Source: Paraburkholderia sp. Tr-20389 (GTDB lineage: Bacteria > Pseudomonadota > Gammaproteobacteria > Burkholderiales > Burkholderiaceae). Taken from it: a stretch of DNA of 64,000 nucleotides. The stretch spans positions 62,001-126,000 of the forward strand of contig NZ_JAAGPD010000029.1 in the NCBI RefSeq assembly GCF_017104565.1, written 5' to 3'. The first letter of the stretch is position 1. Every line of letters begins with the position of its first letter. This document shows, one piece after another, positions 1 to 9,152 of this stretch. A program made the translations under genes and the position numbers. The notes under the pieces are model-generated. The model was not told the origin of the DNA, did not search any database, and saw only the letters and a program-made list of their open reading frames with translations.

Positions 1-252
1 CTGGCTGATGACACGCGCGCCGATTCGAACACGTTATGCCACGCCGACGTTGCATTGGATGGAACGATTTCCAGGACCTGCTTCCGTATTCGCGTTCCTT
101 TTGTGCTTCGAACTCGTTACACAATTCGATGAGCTTCGCAGGCTTGCGAGTGCTGCTTCAAAGGCGCTTTAGCGAGCGGGTTCGTTGCGTGTTTGCGGGA
201 CATTCAGCAGCGTGACGCAGCGCCCGTCTGGCGACAGCCGAAAACACGACCT

Positions 253-573
253 CTACAGGTGCTTGCCGAGCCTTGCAACGTCGACACAACAGCGGTCGGC
301 AAACTCACGGATCGCGGTTTCGTTGCGCGAAAAGAACGTCCACTGCCCGACCTTTTTCGCGTTGATCAGGCCTGCCCGTTCAAGCTGCGAAAGATGGCCG
401 GACACTGTGGATTGCGACAGGCCGCTTCGCGTGTGCAACATGCCCGCAGAAACGGACCGAAACGCGGCGTACTCCGGCTCGCTAAAGTACCTCTCGGGAT
501 CGGCAAGCCATTCCAGTACATTTCTGCGAAATGGATGGGCCAATGCCTTGATCACTGCATCGAAGTCAATCAT
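253..573 (-). CDS. ArsR-family winged-helix transcriptional regulator
   Basis: A 106-residue protein with the usual ArsR/SmtB layout: a start helix (ALAHPFRRNVLEWL), the recognition helix region (GLSQSTVSGHLSQLERAGLI) and a beta-wing (KKVGQWTFFSRNE). No CxC or CxxC metal-binding motif is visible in the alpha3 or alpha5 positions, so it is unlikely to be a classical metal sensor. It begins 16 bases after the stop of the acetolactate-synthase-like gene and reads the same way, so the two are probably co-transcribed. An upstream in-frame ATG at 624 would overlap that gene; I chose the internal ATG because MIDFDAV is the natural ArsR N-terminus. The ligand is unknown. Confidence 0.85.
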   Translation of the reverse strand: MIDFDAVIKALAHPFRRNVLEWLADPERYFSEPEYAAFRSVSAGMLHTRSGLSQSTVSGHLSQLERAGLINAKKVGQWTFFSRNETAIREFADRCCVDVARLGKHL

Positions 574-589
574 CTGACTGCTCAGGTTG

Positions 590-2458
590 CTAAAACATGT
601 CCACGACCGGCTGGCGCCCGGCATCCTTGCCGCCGTCTGCCTGCGGCCTGGTCCGCGACGGAATGAACGGCCCCGTGATCATCGTCGCGTAGCTTTGCCC
701 CGGTCCGACCATCGGATAGACATCGGCATGCTGATCGATCATGACTTCGAGAAACGCGGGCCCGTCGAAATCGAGAAATGCCCTAAGCTTCTCGTCGAGT
801 TCGCTGACGGCTTCGACGCGACAGGCGAAGCCAAATCCGTCGGCCTGTGCCGCCATCACGAAGTCTTTGCGATGAAGCGTCTTGTCGCTGACGAACAGGC
901 GCCCTTCGTAATAGAGATGCTGCCACTGCCGGATCATTCCATCGCCGAGATTGTTGAGCAGCAGTACCTTCACAGGAACGCCGTACGTACTGGCCGTTTC
1001 GAGTTCGCCGACGTTCATGCGGATACTCCCGTCGCCGTCGATATCGATCACGAGCGCATCCGGCCGCGCGAATTGAGCGCCGATTGCGGCGGGTAATCCG
1101 AAACCCATCGTCCCCATGCTGCCCGAGGTCAGCAAGCTTCTCGGCTCGACGAAGTCGAAGTACTGCGCAGCCCACATCTGGTGCTGACCGACTCCCGTGC
1201 TGATGATGGCTCGTCCTCCCGTCATCGCACTGAGCCGTTCGACCACCCGTTGCGGTTGAATGGCAGTACTGCTCCTGTCGTAGTTCATGCCATACGTTCG
1301 CTTGAGTTCCGCCACCTGTACAAGCCAGTCAGACGGCGCTTGCACATCCAGGCCAGATTCCATCAGCGAATCAAGCGTGCTGCGGGCATCGCCCACGTGC
1401 GTCCAGTCTGCACGTTTGACCTTGTTGATCTCCGCCTCGTCGATATCGACGTGAGCGACGTAACGCGCATTCGGAGCAAACGCTTCCGGCCGGCCACCCG
1501 CAACGCGATCGTCGAATCGTGCACCTACCGCGATCAGGAAGTCGCAATCTTCGACGGCGTAGTTCGCGCAGGCGCTGCCGTGCATACCCAGCATGCCGAG
1601 CGACAACTCATGTTTGACGGATAGAGCGCCGAGTCCCATCAGTGTCGTTACGACGGGGACACGATAGCGTTCGGCAAATCGGCGCAGTTCGCCCGTCGCA
1701 CCGGATGTAATGACGCCACCGCCGACGTATAACAGTGGCCGCCGGCTCTGCGCCAGCAATTCGAAGAACGTGTTGCGCTTGTCGTCGCCGAGTTGAGCAC
1801 CTTGAGCCACCATGCGAAGACGATCCGAGTAACCTCGAAACTGCAAGGTACCGTGCCCCTCGTAGGTTCCGATCCAGTTCTGGATGTCCTTGGGCACATC
1901 GACGACAACGGGACCCGGACGTCCCGTCCGCGCAACCTCGAATGCCGTCCGCAACGTCTGTTCCAGCTTTGCAGGATCGGTGACCAGAAAGACCTGCTTC
2001 GCGCATGACGACATGATGTTGAAAACAGGTGCTTCCTGAAACGCATCGCTGCCGATTGCGGCCCGCGGCACCTGCCCGCAAATGAGCACGACGGGAATCG
2101 AGTCGCCGTTGCAATCGGCGATCGGCGTCAGGGCATTCGTCGCGCCCGGGCCAGACGTCACCATGAACACGCCGACCTTTCCGCTAGCACGCGCGTAGCC
2201 GGCCGCCATGAAGCCGGCTGCCTGCTCATTCGCAGGAACGACGAGCCTGATCTGGCGCTCGGGGCTCGCCTCGTGCATTTCGTTGAAGCGGAAGACGGCG
2301 TCATATGTCGGCAGAATTGCACCGCCGCTGTATCCAAACAACGTATCGACGCCCTGCTCGCTGAGGACGCGCAAAATGATGTCGGCGCCCGACATCGACT
2401 CGCCGGCATGCTCGCATTTCGCGAAGACTTGTGAAGCAACGTGAGGGTTTCGGGTCAT
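590..2458 (-). CDS. Thiamine-pyrophosphate-dependent acetolactate-synthase-like enzyme (large subunit)
   Basis: The protein has the three-domain ThDP fold. The N-terminal Pyr domain carries the catalytic Glu in PANEQAAGFMAAGYARA, and a SGPGATNALTPIAD loop follows. A central DHS-like domain is next, and the C-terminal PP domain has the GDGS...NN ThDP-binding motif. The closing segment MVGPGQSYATMITGP is typical of acetolactate synthase catalytic subunits (2 pyruvate to acetolactate, cytosol, branched-chain amino acid or acetoin branch). No IlvN-type regulatory subunit follows; an ArsR regulator does. At 622 residues it is longer than most IlvB proteins; the ATG at 2395 (MSGADIILRVL) would give a more usual N-terminus, and neither start has a convincing Shine-Dalgarno. 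It could also be a sulfo- or oxo-acid ThDP enzyme of the same family. Confidence 0.85.
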   Translation of the reverse strand: MTRNPHVASQVFAKCEHAGESMSGADIILRVLSEQGVDTLFGYSGGAILPTYDAVFRFNEMHEASPERQIRLVVPANEQAAGFMAAGYARASGKVGVFMVTSGPGATNALTPIADCNGDSIPVVLICGQVPRAAIGSDAFQEAPVFNIMSSCAKQVFLVTDPAKLEQTLRTAFEVARTGRPGPVVVDVPKDIQNWIGTYEGHGTLQFRGYSDRLRMVAQGAQLGDDKRNTFFELLAQSRRPLLYVGGGVITSGATGELRRFAERYRVPVVTTLMGLGALSVKHELSLGMLGMHGSACANYAVEDCDFLIAVGARFDDRVAGGRPEAFAPNARYVAHVDIDEAEINKVKRADWTHVGDARSTLDSLMESGLDVQAPSDWLVQVAELKRTYGMNYDRSSTAIQPQRVVERLSAMTGGRAIISTGVGQHQMWAAQYFDFVEPRSLLTSGSMGTMGFGLPAAIGAQFARPDALVIDIDGDGSIRMNVGELETASTYGVPVKVLLLNNLGDGMIRQWQHLYYEGRLFVSDKTLHRKDFVMAAQADGFGFACRVEAVSELDEKLRAFLDFDGPAFLEVMIDQHADVYPMVGPGQSYATMITGPFIPSRTRPQADGGKDAGRQPVVDMF

Positions 2459-2921
2459 GGCTATCTCGAACGATGGAGGTCGCCGATCGTCTCAGCGACT
2501 CAATTGAAGGCCGATATCCCTTCCAACTCGAGAACAGCGTATGTTCAACACCAGTTTGCGGACGATCGATATAACGGGTTCACCGTGCATCGCCAGTCCG
2601 TCCAGCACGCTTTTGATGTGCAACTGGAAGAATTGCGAGGGGCTGCAACGCCATTCTGACGATCATCGGGTGCGTGCGATTGCCTAAGAAGGTATTCAAC
2701 CGGCCAAACTGGTGCAGTTATCGGCCAGTCAATGCTGAATTCCTGACTATGCAGTTTCTGATGATGAAGCATGTGTCCATACAAGCCTGGCATTCCGGAA
2801 AGAATGCGCCGAACATTTGCCAGCCGCGATACATTTTCAGTGCATTCTTACGATAAGCTGGACGACTGCGCGTTGCCAGAATGTAGCCGTCGACGTGCAT
2901 TCAGCCAATGAAGGTTACGAA
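2459..2921. promoter_or_regulatory. Divergent intergenic region
   Basis: 463 bases between the acetolactate-synthase-like gene (minus) and the GlxA-like regulator (plus). It is less GC-rich than the flanks and holds no ORF with recognisable features. It should contain both promoters, but I could not assign -35/-10 boxes with confidence. Confidence 0.4.
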
Positions 2922-3917
2922 ATGAAAGTCGCGGTTGTCATATTCGATGGAGTGCAGGCTCTGGATGTCGCAGGCCCACTGGACGTGTTCGCCGAAGCCA
3001 ACACATTCCTGCCTGAACATCAGCGATATCAGGTCTCGTGTGTAGGCTACAAGGCGGGTATGGTGTCTGCCTCCAACGGCATGCAGCTGGCAGTGCCTTT
3101 TAGCTTTGCCGATTGCGACGCGCAATGCGACCTGCTGCTGATCGCGGGTGGTCCCCAACTGCCCGACTTTCATCCACCCGCCGACTTCCTCGACTGGTTG
3201 AGGCGTCAGGCGAACGGTGCGGTCCGTTATGGGTCCGTTTGCAACGGAGCGTTCGTGCTCGCTCGCGCCGGCCTGCTCGATAGCCGGCAGGTGACCACTC
3301 ACTGGGCTGAGGCAGACCGGCTCGCGGACGACTTTCCAGAGGCATGCGTGCAGCCCGACAGGATTTTCATTCGTGACGGACGCCTCTTTACTTCCGCGGG
3401 TGTTACGGCGGGCATCGACCTGTGTCTGTCGCTGGTGGCCGAAGACTGGGGACACGAGCTGGCCGTGCGCGTCGCGAAACGGCTGGTCGTCTATATCCAG
3501 CGGGAGGGCGGGCAATCGCAATACAGCCCGTATGTCGGCGTGCGCAAGGAGGAAGATCCCATCATCGGCAAGGTTCATCGCTACGTGATGGATCACATCA
3601 CGGATGTGCTGTCCATCGAACAACTCGCGAGCGCGGTCTCTGTCAGCCGCCGCACCTTTTCGCGCCTGTTCGCCAGGTATGCAAAGGTGACGCCATCGGC
3701 GTTCGTCGAACAGGTTCGTGTCGATACTGCGAGAAAGCTGCTTGAAGAAACCGACGCGCCGCTCAAGACCGTTGCGTTCAAGTGCGGCTTCCATAGCGCG
3801 ACGCATATGCGGACCACGTTCGCCCGACGGCTCAACGTCACGCCGAAACAGTATCGAGACCGTTTTCGCGGCGTGACGGGCGAGCAATCGCTCGCACTCG
3901 ACGCACTCGGCGAATGA
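2922..3917 (+). CDS. GlxA-like AraC-family regulator with DJ-1/PfpI N-terminal domain
   Basis: Residues 1-190 form a DJ-1/PfpI (class I glutamine-amidotransferase-like) domain. The nucleophile-elbow Cys lies in RYGSVCNGAF near residue 107, but the family uses this domain for sensing rather than catalysis. Residues about 225-325 hold the two AraC helix-turn-helix motifs (SIEQLASAVSVSRRTFSRLF and LKTVAFKCGFHSATHMRTTF). The chosen ATG is preceded by AAGG; an in-frame start 35 codons upstream gives an implausible leader. It is divergent from the acetolactate-synthase-like gene and may regulate it, but the sequence does not prove this. Confidence 0.9.
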   Translation: MKVAVVIFDGVQALDVAGPLDVFAEANTFLPEHQRYQVSCVGYKAGMVSASNGMQLAVPFSFADCDAQCDLLLIAGGPQLPDFHPPADFLDWLRRQANGAVRYGSVCNGAFVLARAGLLDSRQVTTHWAEADRLADDFPEACVQPDRIFIRDGRLFTSAGVTAGIDLCLSLVAEDWGHELAVRVAKRLVVYIQREGGQSQYSPYVGVRKEEDPIIGKVHRYVMDHITDVLSIEQLASAVSVSRRTFSRLFARYAKVTPSAFVEQVRVDTARKLLEETDAPLKTVAFKCGFHSATHMRTTFARRLNVTPKQYRDRFRGVTGEQSLALDALGE

Positions 3918-3945
3918 GCGGCGCACACCAATTGATCCCATCTCC

Positions 3946-4485
3946 ATGACGCACCCAGAGCCACTTCAAGGTCTTCCGGATATTCTCGAACCGGGTCTAT
4001 CGGTGATATTTTGCGGGATCAATCCGGGCCTGCGGGCAGCGTCCACAGGCCACCACTTCGCAGGACGCGGCAACCGGTTCTGGCGGACGCTTCATCTCGC
4101 GGGCTTTACTCGCGAACAGTTGCGCCCGGAGGACGGGCGCGATCTGCTGCGTTACGAGTGCGGACTGACAACGGCCGTACCCCGTCCTACGGCGCGCGCA
4201 GACCAGTTGTCTCGATCCGAGATCAAGGCTGCTGCGGCTGATTTCGAGTTGAAGATCGCACGCTACGCGCCGCGCTACATTGCCTTCCTTGGCAAGCTGG
4301 CTGTTTGCGAACTCACGGGCACGCGTGACATCGATTGGGGACTGCAATCGATTACCTTCGGCGGGGCAAGGACCTGGGTACTGCCGAATCCCAGTGGCCT
4401 AAACCGCGCATTCAGTCTGGAAGCGCTGGTCTCCGCCTATCGCGAACTGCGTCTCGCAGTCGAGTCAGTGCAGACGAAAGTCTGA
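3946..4485 (+). CDS. mug: G:T/U mismatch-specific DNA glycosylase Mug
   Basis: 179 residues, close to the usual length of Mug. The catalytic-site motif FCGINPGLRAASTGHHFAG near the N-terminus and the C-terminal NPSGLN motif are both intact; the Asn of GINPG activates the water in the family. The enzyme removes uracil or thymine (and ethenocytosine) opposite guanine to start base-excision repair. It starts 28 bases after the AraC gene on the same strand and may be read through from it. Confidence 0.93.
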   Translation: MTHPEPLQGLPDILEPGLSVIFCGINPGLRAASTGHHFAGRGNRFWRTLHLAGFTREQLRPEDGRDLLRYECGLTTAVPRPTARADQLSRSEIKAAAADFELKIARYAPRYIAFLGKLAVCELTGTRDIDWGLQSITFGGARTWVLPNPSGLNRAFSLEALVSAYRELRLAVESVQTKV

Positions 4486-4744
4486 ACCGATTGCGAGAAT
4501 GTTGGCGCTCCCTATTGGTATCCATCAGGAAAACACACTGTTTCATTCTATGACGCCGCGTTGCGCCCATATCCAGCGTGGCGCAAATCGAGCACTGATT
4601 GGCCCGTAACGCCACAAGTACGCGCTTCTGGAAAGCGGGATCCTCTTCGACAATGAGTTCGTCCACTGAGCAGCAATCGCGGCAATAGATCTTCTCTCGC
4701 GGTGCGGCTGCCGTTCAGGTACTCAACCATCGAAGGAATTTGCC

Positions 4745-5419
4745 ATGTTCTCCGCAATGCTCGAAGTGAATCCGATCCCTGAACAATTCAACGCGTATCT
4801 AGGGATGGCGAAGATGTTGCGCCCTGAACTCGAACAGATCGAGGGCTTCATCGACAACACGCGCTACGCCAGCCTGACGCGTGACGGTTGGCTGCTGTCG
4901 CTATCCACCTGGCGTGACGAGAAGTCGCTGGTTCGCTGGCGCACCAGCGCGAACCACTACAAGATCCAACAGGCGGCACGCGATCGTGTTTTCGCCGACT
5001 ACCGACTGCGCATCGGCCAGAACGTCGCGGATACGCGCGTGCCCGAAGGCCATGCGCTAATCGAGCAGCGCCTCGACGCAACGGAAGCGGGACTCGGTAA
5101 AGCCGTCACCTTGCTCGACGGGCATTCGGCGCCCGAATGGGTCAAGCAGGCGGGCGCGGAGTCTGTCGCCGCAACGCTCGGGCTCGACCTTGCAGCGCCC
5201 GGCCTGCTCGCGTGGGACGTGTTCGATGCACTGCTCACGCCGGGTGACGTGATCGCTGTGGCGACCTGGGACGACCTCGCAGCCGCAGCAGCTTTTGAAC
5301 GGGATGTGCGGCTACCGGATGGTGTACGTCTGCGACACATCCGGGTTGTGCGGGAGTACGGCATGTACGACCGCCGTGAGGCGCCGCAGTACTTCGCAGA
5401 GGTGCAGCGCAAGGCGTGA
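4745..5419 (+). CDS. Antibiotic-biosynthesis-monooxygenase (ABM) domain protein with extended C-terminus
   Basis: The first ~100 residues match the ABM ferredoxin-like fold: the start FSAMLEVNPIPEQF, GFIDNTRYASLTRDGWLLSLSTWRDEKSLVRWR, then HYKIQQAARDRVFADYRLRIGQ. The remaining ~120 residues look like a second, degenerate dimeric alpha/beta-barrel half (LLAWDVFDALLTPGDVIAVATWDDLAAAAAFERDV). The tandem layout would fold as a pseudo-dimer. The substrate is unknown; many relatives act on quinones, aldehydes or haem. AAGGAA precedes the ATG. Confidence 0.8.
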   Translation: MFSAMLEVNPIPEQFNAYLGMAKMLRPELEQIEGFIDNTRYASLTRDGWLLSLSTWRDEKSLVRWRTSANHYKIQQAARDRVFADYRLRIGQNVADTRVPEGHALIEQRLDATEAGLGKAVTLLDGHSAPEWVKQAGAESVAATLGLDLAAPGLLAWDVFDALLTPGDVIAVATWDDLAAAAAFERDVRLPDGVRLRHIRVVREYGMYDRREAPQYFAEVQRKA

Positions 5420-5441
5420 AGTCTGCCGGTGCATATGAAGT

Positions 5442-5477
5442 TCGGCCGGGACTCGCATTGCAAGTCGAACCGGCCGA
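5442..5477. terminator. Hairpin after the ABM gene
   Basis: TCGGCCGG and CCGGCCGA form a perfect 8-bp stem around a 20-base loop, which itself carries a short GACT/AGTC pair. It starts 22 bases after the stop codon. There is no T-tract, so a role in termination is likely but not certain. Confidence 0.5.
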
Positions 5478-5508
5478 TATCGCTTGACGCCTGACATTGA
5501 GAGCCAGC

Positions 5509-5700
5509 ATGTTCCAGCTGAAACTGAGGTCTATTCTGTTGAAGGTCAGTGTGTTTGTCGCGGTGGGCGCACCATTGGGAGCATTCAGTGGAATGTTCTC
5601 TGGCGGTGAAGCGCTCACGCGCTATGCGGCGGCTGCCTGCGTGCTCGCGCTGGCAAGTTGCGTCCTGTTGCTGAAATCAGCGCGCAACGACGATATTTGA
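5509..5700 (+). CDS. Small hypothetical two-helix membrane protein
   Basis: 63 residues with two hydrophobic stretches (about 9-27 and 38-56) and a short charged tail KSARNDDI. The start is the ATG preceded by GAGAG. I do not recognise the family. Codon use resembles the neighbours, and the ORF lies in an otherwise empty gap. Confidence 0.5.
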   Translation: MFQLKLRSILLKVSVFVAVGAPLGAFSGMFSGGEALTRYAAAACVLALASCVLLLKSARNDDI

Positions 5701-5741
5701 CCGATGGGGCCGGCAGCGAACACCGCCGGCCGCGTCGCACG

Positions 5742-5942
5742 CTATGCCTCGATAATCGCCACGTCATATTCTTCGTCGTAAAAGGCGACAAAGAATTCTT
5801 CCGGCATCAGCCAGGAATCGACACTCACCGTATTCGCACTCACGTTCACATCGACTTTTGCGTCGACGTCGACACTCTTCATCGCACGTTCAATTCTTGA
5901 AATATCGTCCGGAAGAATCGTTTCCTTTACCGAGAATCTCAT
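5742..5942 (-). CDS. Small HMA-like (ferredoxin-fold) hypothetical protein
   Basis: 66 residues with the beta-alpha-beta-beta-alpha-beta pattern of heavy-metal-associated chaperones (MRFSVKETILPDDISRIERAMKSV..., VDVNVSANTVSVDS...). The CxxC metal-binding pair is missing, and the protein is strongly acidic (DEEYDVAIIEA at the C-terminus). GGTGAG lies 5-6 bases before the ATG, which supports expression. The function is unknown; the fold call is inferred from pattern only. Confidence 0.55.
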   Translation of the reverse strand: MRFSVKETILPDDISRIERAMKSVDVDAKVDVNVSANTVSVDSWLMPEEFFVAFYDEEYDVAIIEA

Positions 5943-6443
5943 GTTCGCTCACCAATCGATAATAATTAACTCAATTTCAACCTGTCGAATATGCTTCAAC
6001 ACGCCTTGATTCTATCGACTACGGTATTTTCCGTCGATGCGTGTATAACAACTATGAGTTTCAGATTCCGGCACGTCACCGGGCACGTGGGCACATGCTG
6101 AACCAGAGGTCCGGCGGGCAGGCCCTCGAGACCTTTCCTCATAAACATTCGCGACCAATCTTTCGACGTCATTCCAGAATTGAGCGCATGGAACAACACA
6201 ATTTCCGCCGACTCATTCAATCGGTCAATAAAACCGGCGTGGCCAGATTTCCGAATTAAATGGCCTGAAAAGCCACATACAGCGGCTTTAATAAACCCTG
6301 ACCGAATCGTAGACTTACTCACGTCATCGCAGCGAAATGCCTTTGCAAATACAGGTCAATTGATCATGTAAATGGCACCAGGTTCATTTGCATGGATTTT
6401 CCTGGCTGCGATGTCTTGTTGAGGATCATCAGCCGAGCCCCTT
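5943..6443. other. AT-richer intergenic region before the efflux operon
   Basis: About 500 bases, clearly lower in GC than the flanks. They carry the promoters of the HMA-like gene and, presumably, of the efflux operon. A 108-codon minus-strand ORF (5996-6322) shows no domain, poor codon bias and no clear ribosome-binding site; I do not call it. No regulator gene adjoins the efflux operon. Confidence 0.4.
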
Positions 6444-8063
6444 ATGACGACTGCCAATACCCTGACGACCGAAGCGACCGGAACGACTCTGCGGGCCTCT
6501 CCCGCCCCGTCGGCCGCACCGGAAGCACCTGCACCGGCGACCGCCGCCGCCCAGCCGGCTTTGTCGCTTCGCCTCGCGACGGGTCTGATCGGGATGCTGC
6601 TGGCGTCACTGCTGGCGATCGTCAACGAACAGGTCACCGCACTCGCGATGACCGACATTCGCGGTGCGCTCTCGATCGGACACGACGACGGCAGTTGGCT
6701 CACGGTTCTCTTCGAGGCCGCCAACGTCGCCACGATGATCTTCGCGCCATGGTTCGGCATCACCTTCACCTTGAAGCGGTTCACGCTCGCGGCGGTCGCG
6801 GCGTCGATGCTATTCGGCTTGCTGTGTCCTTTTGCGCCGAACCTGTCGACGTTCTACGTCTTGCGTGTGCTTCAGGGCATCGCCGGCGGATGTCTGCCTC
6901 CGATGCTGATCATCGTGGCGCTGCGCTACCTGCCTCCGAAGATCAAGCTGTACGGGCTCGCGGGCTATGCGCTCACAGCAACCTTCGGGCCCACGATCGG
7001 CACGCCTCTGGCCGCTTTATGGACGGAGTACGTCAGCTGGAAGATGACGTTCTGGCAAATCGTGCCTTTGGGTCTGATCAGTTGCGCGGCGATCCAGTAT
7101 GGCTTGCCGCAAGACCCCATGAAGCTCGAACGATTCCGCTCGTTCAACTGGGCCGGTTTGCTCACGGGCTTTCCCGCCGTCGCCATGCTCGTCATGGGTC
7201 TGCTGCAAGGCGATCGCCTCGACTGGCTGAATTCCACGTTCATCTGCGTGATGCTGGCGGGCGGAGCGCTGCTCTTCGCTCTGTTCCTCATCAACGAGTG
7301 GTATCACCCGCTGCCGTTCTTCAAGCTTCAACTGCTGTATCGCCGGAACTTCTCGCATGGGCTGTCGACGCTGGTGGGCGCCGTGATGCTGCTGGTCGGC
7401 GTCGCTGTGATTCCGGCTCAATTCCTCGCCAGGGTGCATACCTACCGGCCGCTCCAAACCGCGCCACTGGCATTGCTGGTTGCCCTTCCGCTGCTGATCA
7501 CCCTTCCGCTGACGGCTGCTCTCCTGAACATTCGCCGGGTCGATTCGCGGTGGGTCATGGCGTTCGGTCTGTCGCTCATCGCGACGACCTGTTTCCTCGG
7601 CAGCTTCATGACCTCGGAATGGATTCGCGAGAACTTCTACTGGCTCCAGTCGTTGCAGATCGTCGCGCAACCGATGGTGATCCTCGCGATCCTGATGGGC
7701 GTGACGACGGGCTTGCCGCCTACGGAAGGTCCGTTCGCGTCCGCGATGTTCAACTCCTTGAAGGCATTCACGGGCGTCGCAGCCACGGCGCTGATCGATG
7801 GTCTCGGCACGACTCGCGAACATTTTCATTCGAGCGTGCTGGTCGATCACCTGGGCAACAACGCGTTGATCGCCAACCAGAGTATCGACTCCACTCATGG
7901 TCTCGGCGAACTCGCTCACCGGATTCACGAGCAGGCTGTGGTGCTCACATCCGCCGACCTCTATCGCGTGATGGCAGTGATCGCCATTGCCGTCCTGTTA
8001 CTCGTTCCCGTGCTGCCCGTGCGTATCTATCCGCCCTGGAGCACACCGCCTTCCACTCGCTAG
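6444..8063 (+). CDS. EmrB/QacA-type MFS (DHA2) drug efflux transporter
   Basis: 539 residues with about 14 hydrophobic segments after a ~40-residue Ala/Pro/Thr-rich cytoplasmic leader. Motif-C-like residues (GYALTATFGPTIGTPLAALW) mark the DHA2 antiporter family. It is the first gene of an MFS-HlyD-outer-membrane-factor operon, which would export toxic organic compounds across both membranes using the proton gradient. The next gene begins 12 bases downstream. The substrate cannot be read from the sequence. Confidence 0.92.
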   Translation: MTTANTLTTEATGTTLRASPAPSAAPEAPAPATAAAQPALSLRLATGLIGMLLASLLAIVNEQVTALAMTDIRGALSIGHDDGSWLTVLFEAANVATMIFAPWFGITFTLKRFTLAAVAASMLFGLLCPFAPNLSTFYVLRVLQGIAGGCLPPMLIIVALRYLPPKIKLYGLAGYALTATFGPTIGTPLAALWTEYVSWKMTFWQIVPLGLISCAAIQYGLPQDPMKLERFRSFNWAGLLTGFPAVAMLVMGLLQGDRLDWLNSTFICVMLAGGALLFALFLINEWYHPLPFFKLQLLYRRNFSHGLSTLVGAVMLLVGVAVIPAQFLARVHTYRPLQTAPLALLVALPLLITLPLTAALLNIRRVDSRWVMAFGLSLIATTCFLGSFMTSEWIRENFYWLQSLQIVAQPMVILAILMGVTTGLPPTEGPFASAMFNSLKAFTGVAATALIDGLGTTREHFHSSVLVDHLGNNALIANQSIDSTHGLGELAHRIHEQAVVLTSADLYRVMAVIAIAVLLLVPVLPVRIYPPWSTPPSTR

Positions 8064-8075
8064 AGATCGATTGAT

Positions 8076-9152
8076 ATGTCATCCGCCACCCGACCTTCGC
8101 CCAAACTGATCCGCATCGCCGCCGCCGTGGGCGTGCTGGCCGTCGCTGCCTGGGGATGCGCCACGCTGCTTGCGCATCCCGGCGCCGAATCCACGAACGA
8201 TGCCTACGTCGCCGCCGATTTCACGCTGGTAGCGCCGCGCGTTGCCGGCCAGATTGCAGAAGTACTCGTCGACGACAATCAGCAGGTGAAGGCTGGCCAA
8301 TTGATGGTGCGTATCGACGATCGCGACTATCAGGCGGCATTGCTGAGCGCGCAAGCCGATGTCGCGGCAGCACAGGCAGCGGTAGCGAACTACGATGCCG
8401 AGATTGCACGTCACCCTGCGCTCGTCGATCAGGCACGCGCCACACTGCGTTCCGATGATGCATCCATCGATTTCGCGCGAGCGAATGCAGCGCGCTATCA
8501 GAACCTGTCGGAAGCCGGCGCTGGGACGACGCAGGAACAGCAGCACGCCGCGAGCGCGCTCGCCGAGCAGCTCGCGCAACAGGCACACGACCGCGCTGCC
8601 CTGGCCGCAACCGAACAGAATCTCGACATCCTGCGCACCCAGCGCGACAAGGCCTCCGGCGCGCTGGCGCACGCGCAAGCGGTACTGGAGCAGGCAAAGC
8701 TCAACCTGTCGTACACCGAGATTCACGCACCCGTCGACGGCAAGGTGGGGCGGCGCTCGGCGCGGGTCGGCGCGTTCGTCACGTCTGGCGCGACGCTTCT
8801 CGCCATCGTTCCGCTTGCTGACGCTTATGTCGTCGCGAACTTCCAGGAGAACCAGATCACGAAGATGCGGCCTGGCGAGAGCGTGCGCATCACGGTCGAC
8901 AGTTTTCCGGGCGTCGCAATCCGAGGTCACATCGACAGTCTGGCGCCTGCGACGGGCGTGAGCTTCGCACCTATCGCGCCCGACAACGCCACCGGCAACT
9001 TCACCAAGGTCGTTCAGCGCGTGCCCGTCAAGATCGCGATCGATCCGGGTCAGCAGGCGGCATCCGCGTTGAGCGTGGGACTCTCCGTCGAAGCTGAGGT
9101 CGCAGTGAACAAGCCTGGCGATGCAACGATTGCGGGAGCGGAAACGAAATGA
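8076..9152 (+). CDS. HlyD/EmrA-family periplasmic membrane-fusion protein
   Basis: 358 residues: one N-terminal membrane anchor (residues about 10-29), then the biotinyl-lipoyl-like half (TNDAYVAADFTLVAPRVAGQIAEVLVDDNQQVKAGQLMVRID). A long alpha-helical hairpin rich in Ala/Gln/Glu (about 85-205) and the second lipoyl half (YTEIHAPVDGKVGRRSARVGAFV) follow, then a beta-barrel domain. It bridges the MFS pump and the outer-membrane factor. It overlaps the next gene by four bases (ATGA), which implies translational coupling. Confidence 0.93.
   Translation: MSSATRPSPKLIRIAAAVGVLAVAAWGCATLLAHPGAESTNDAYVAADFTLVAPRVAGQIAEVLVDDNQQVKAGQLMVRIDDRDYQAALLSAQADVAAAQAAVANYDAEIARHPALVDQARATLRSDDASIDFARANAARYQNLSEAGAGTTQEQQHAASALAEQLAQQAHDRAALAATEQNLDILRTQRDKASGALAHAQAVLEQAKLNLSYTEIHAPVDGKVGRRSARVGAFVTSGATLLAIVPLADAYVVANFQENQITKMRPGESVRITVDSFPGVAIRGHIDSLAPATGVSFAPIAPDNATGNFTKVVQRVPVKIAIDPGQQAASALSVGLSVEAEVAVNKPGDATIAGAETK

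Noticed and set aside
2901-3947. 348-codon minus-strand ORF
   Set aside because: Antisense to the GlxA-like regulator; no domain and implausible composition.
5996-6322. 108-codon minus-strand ORF
   Set aside because: Lies in the AT-rich gap, with no domain, poor codon use and no clear ribosome-binding site.
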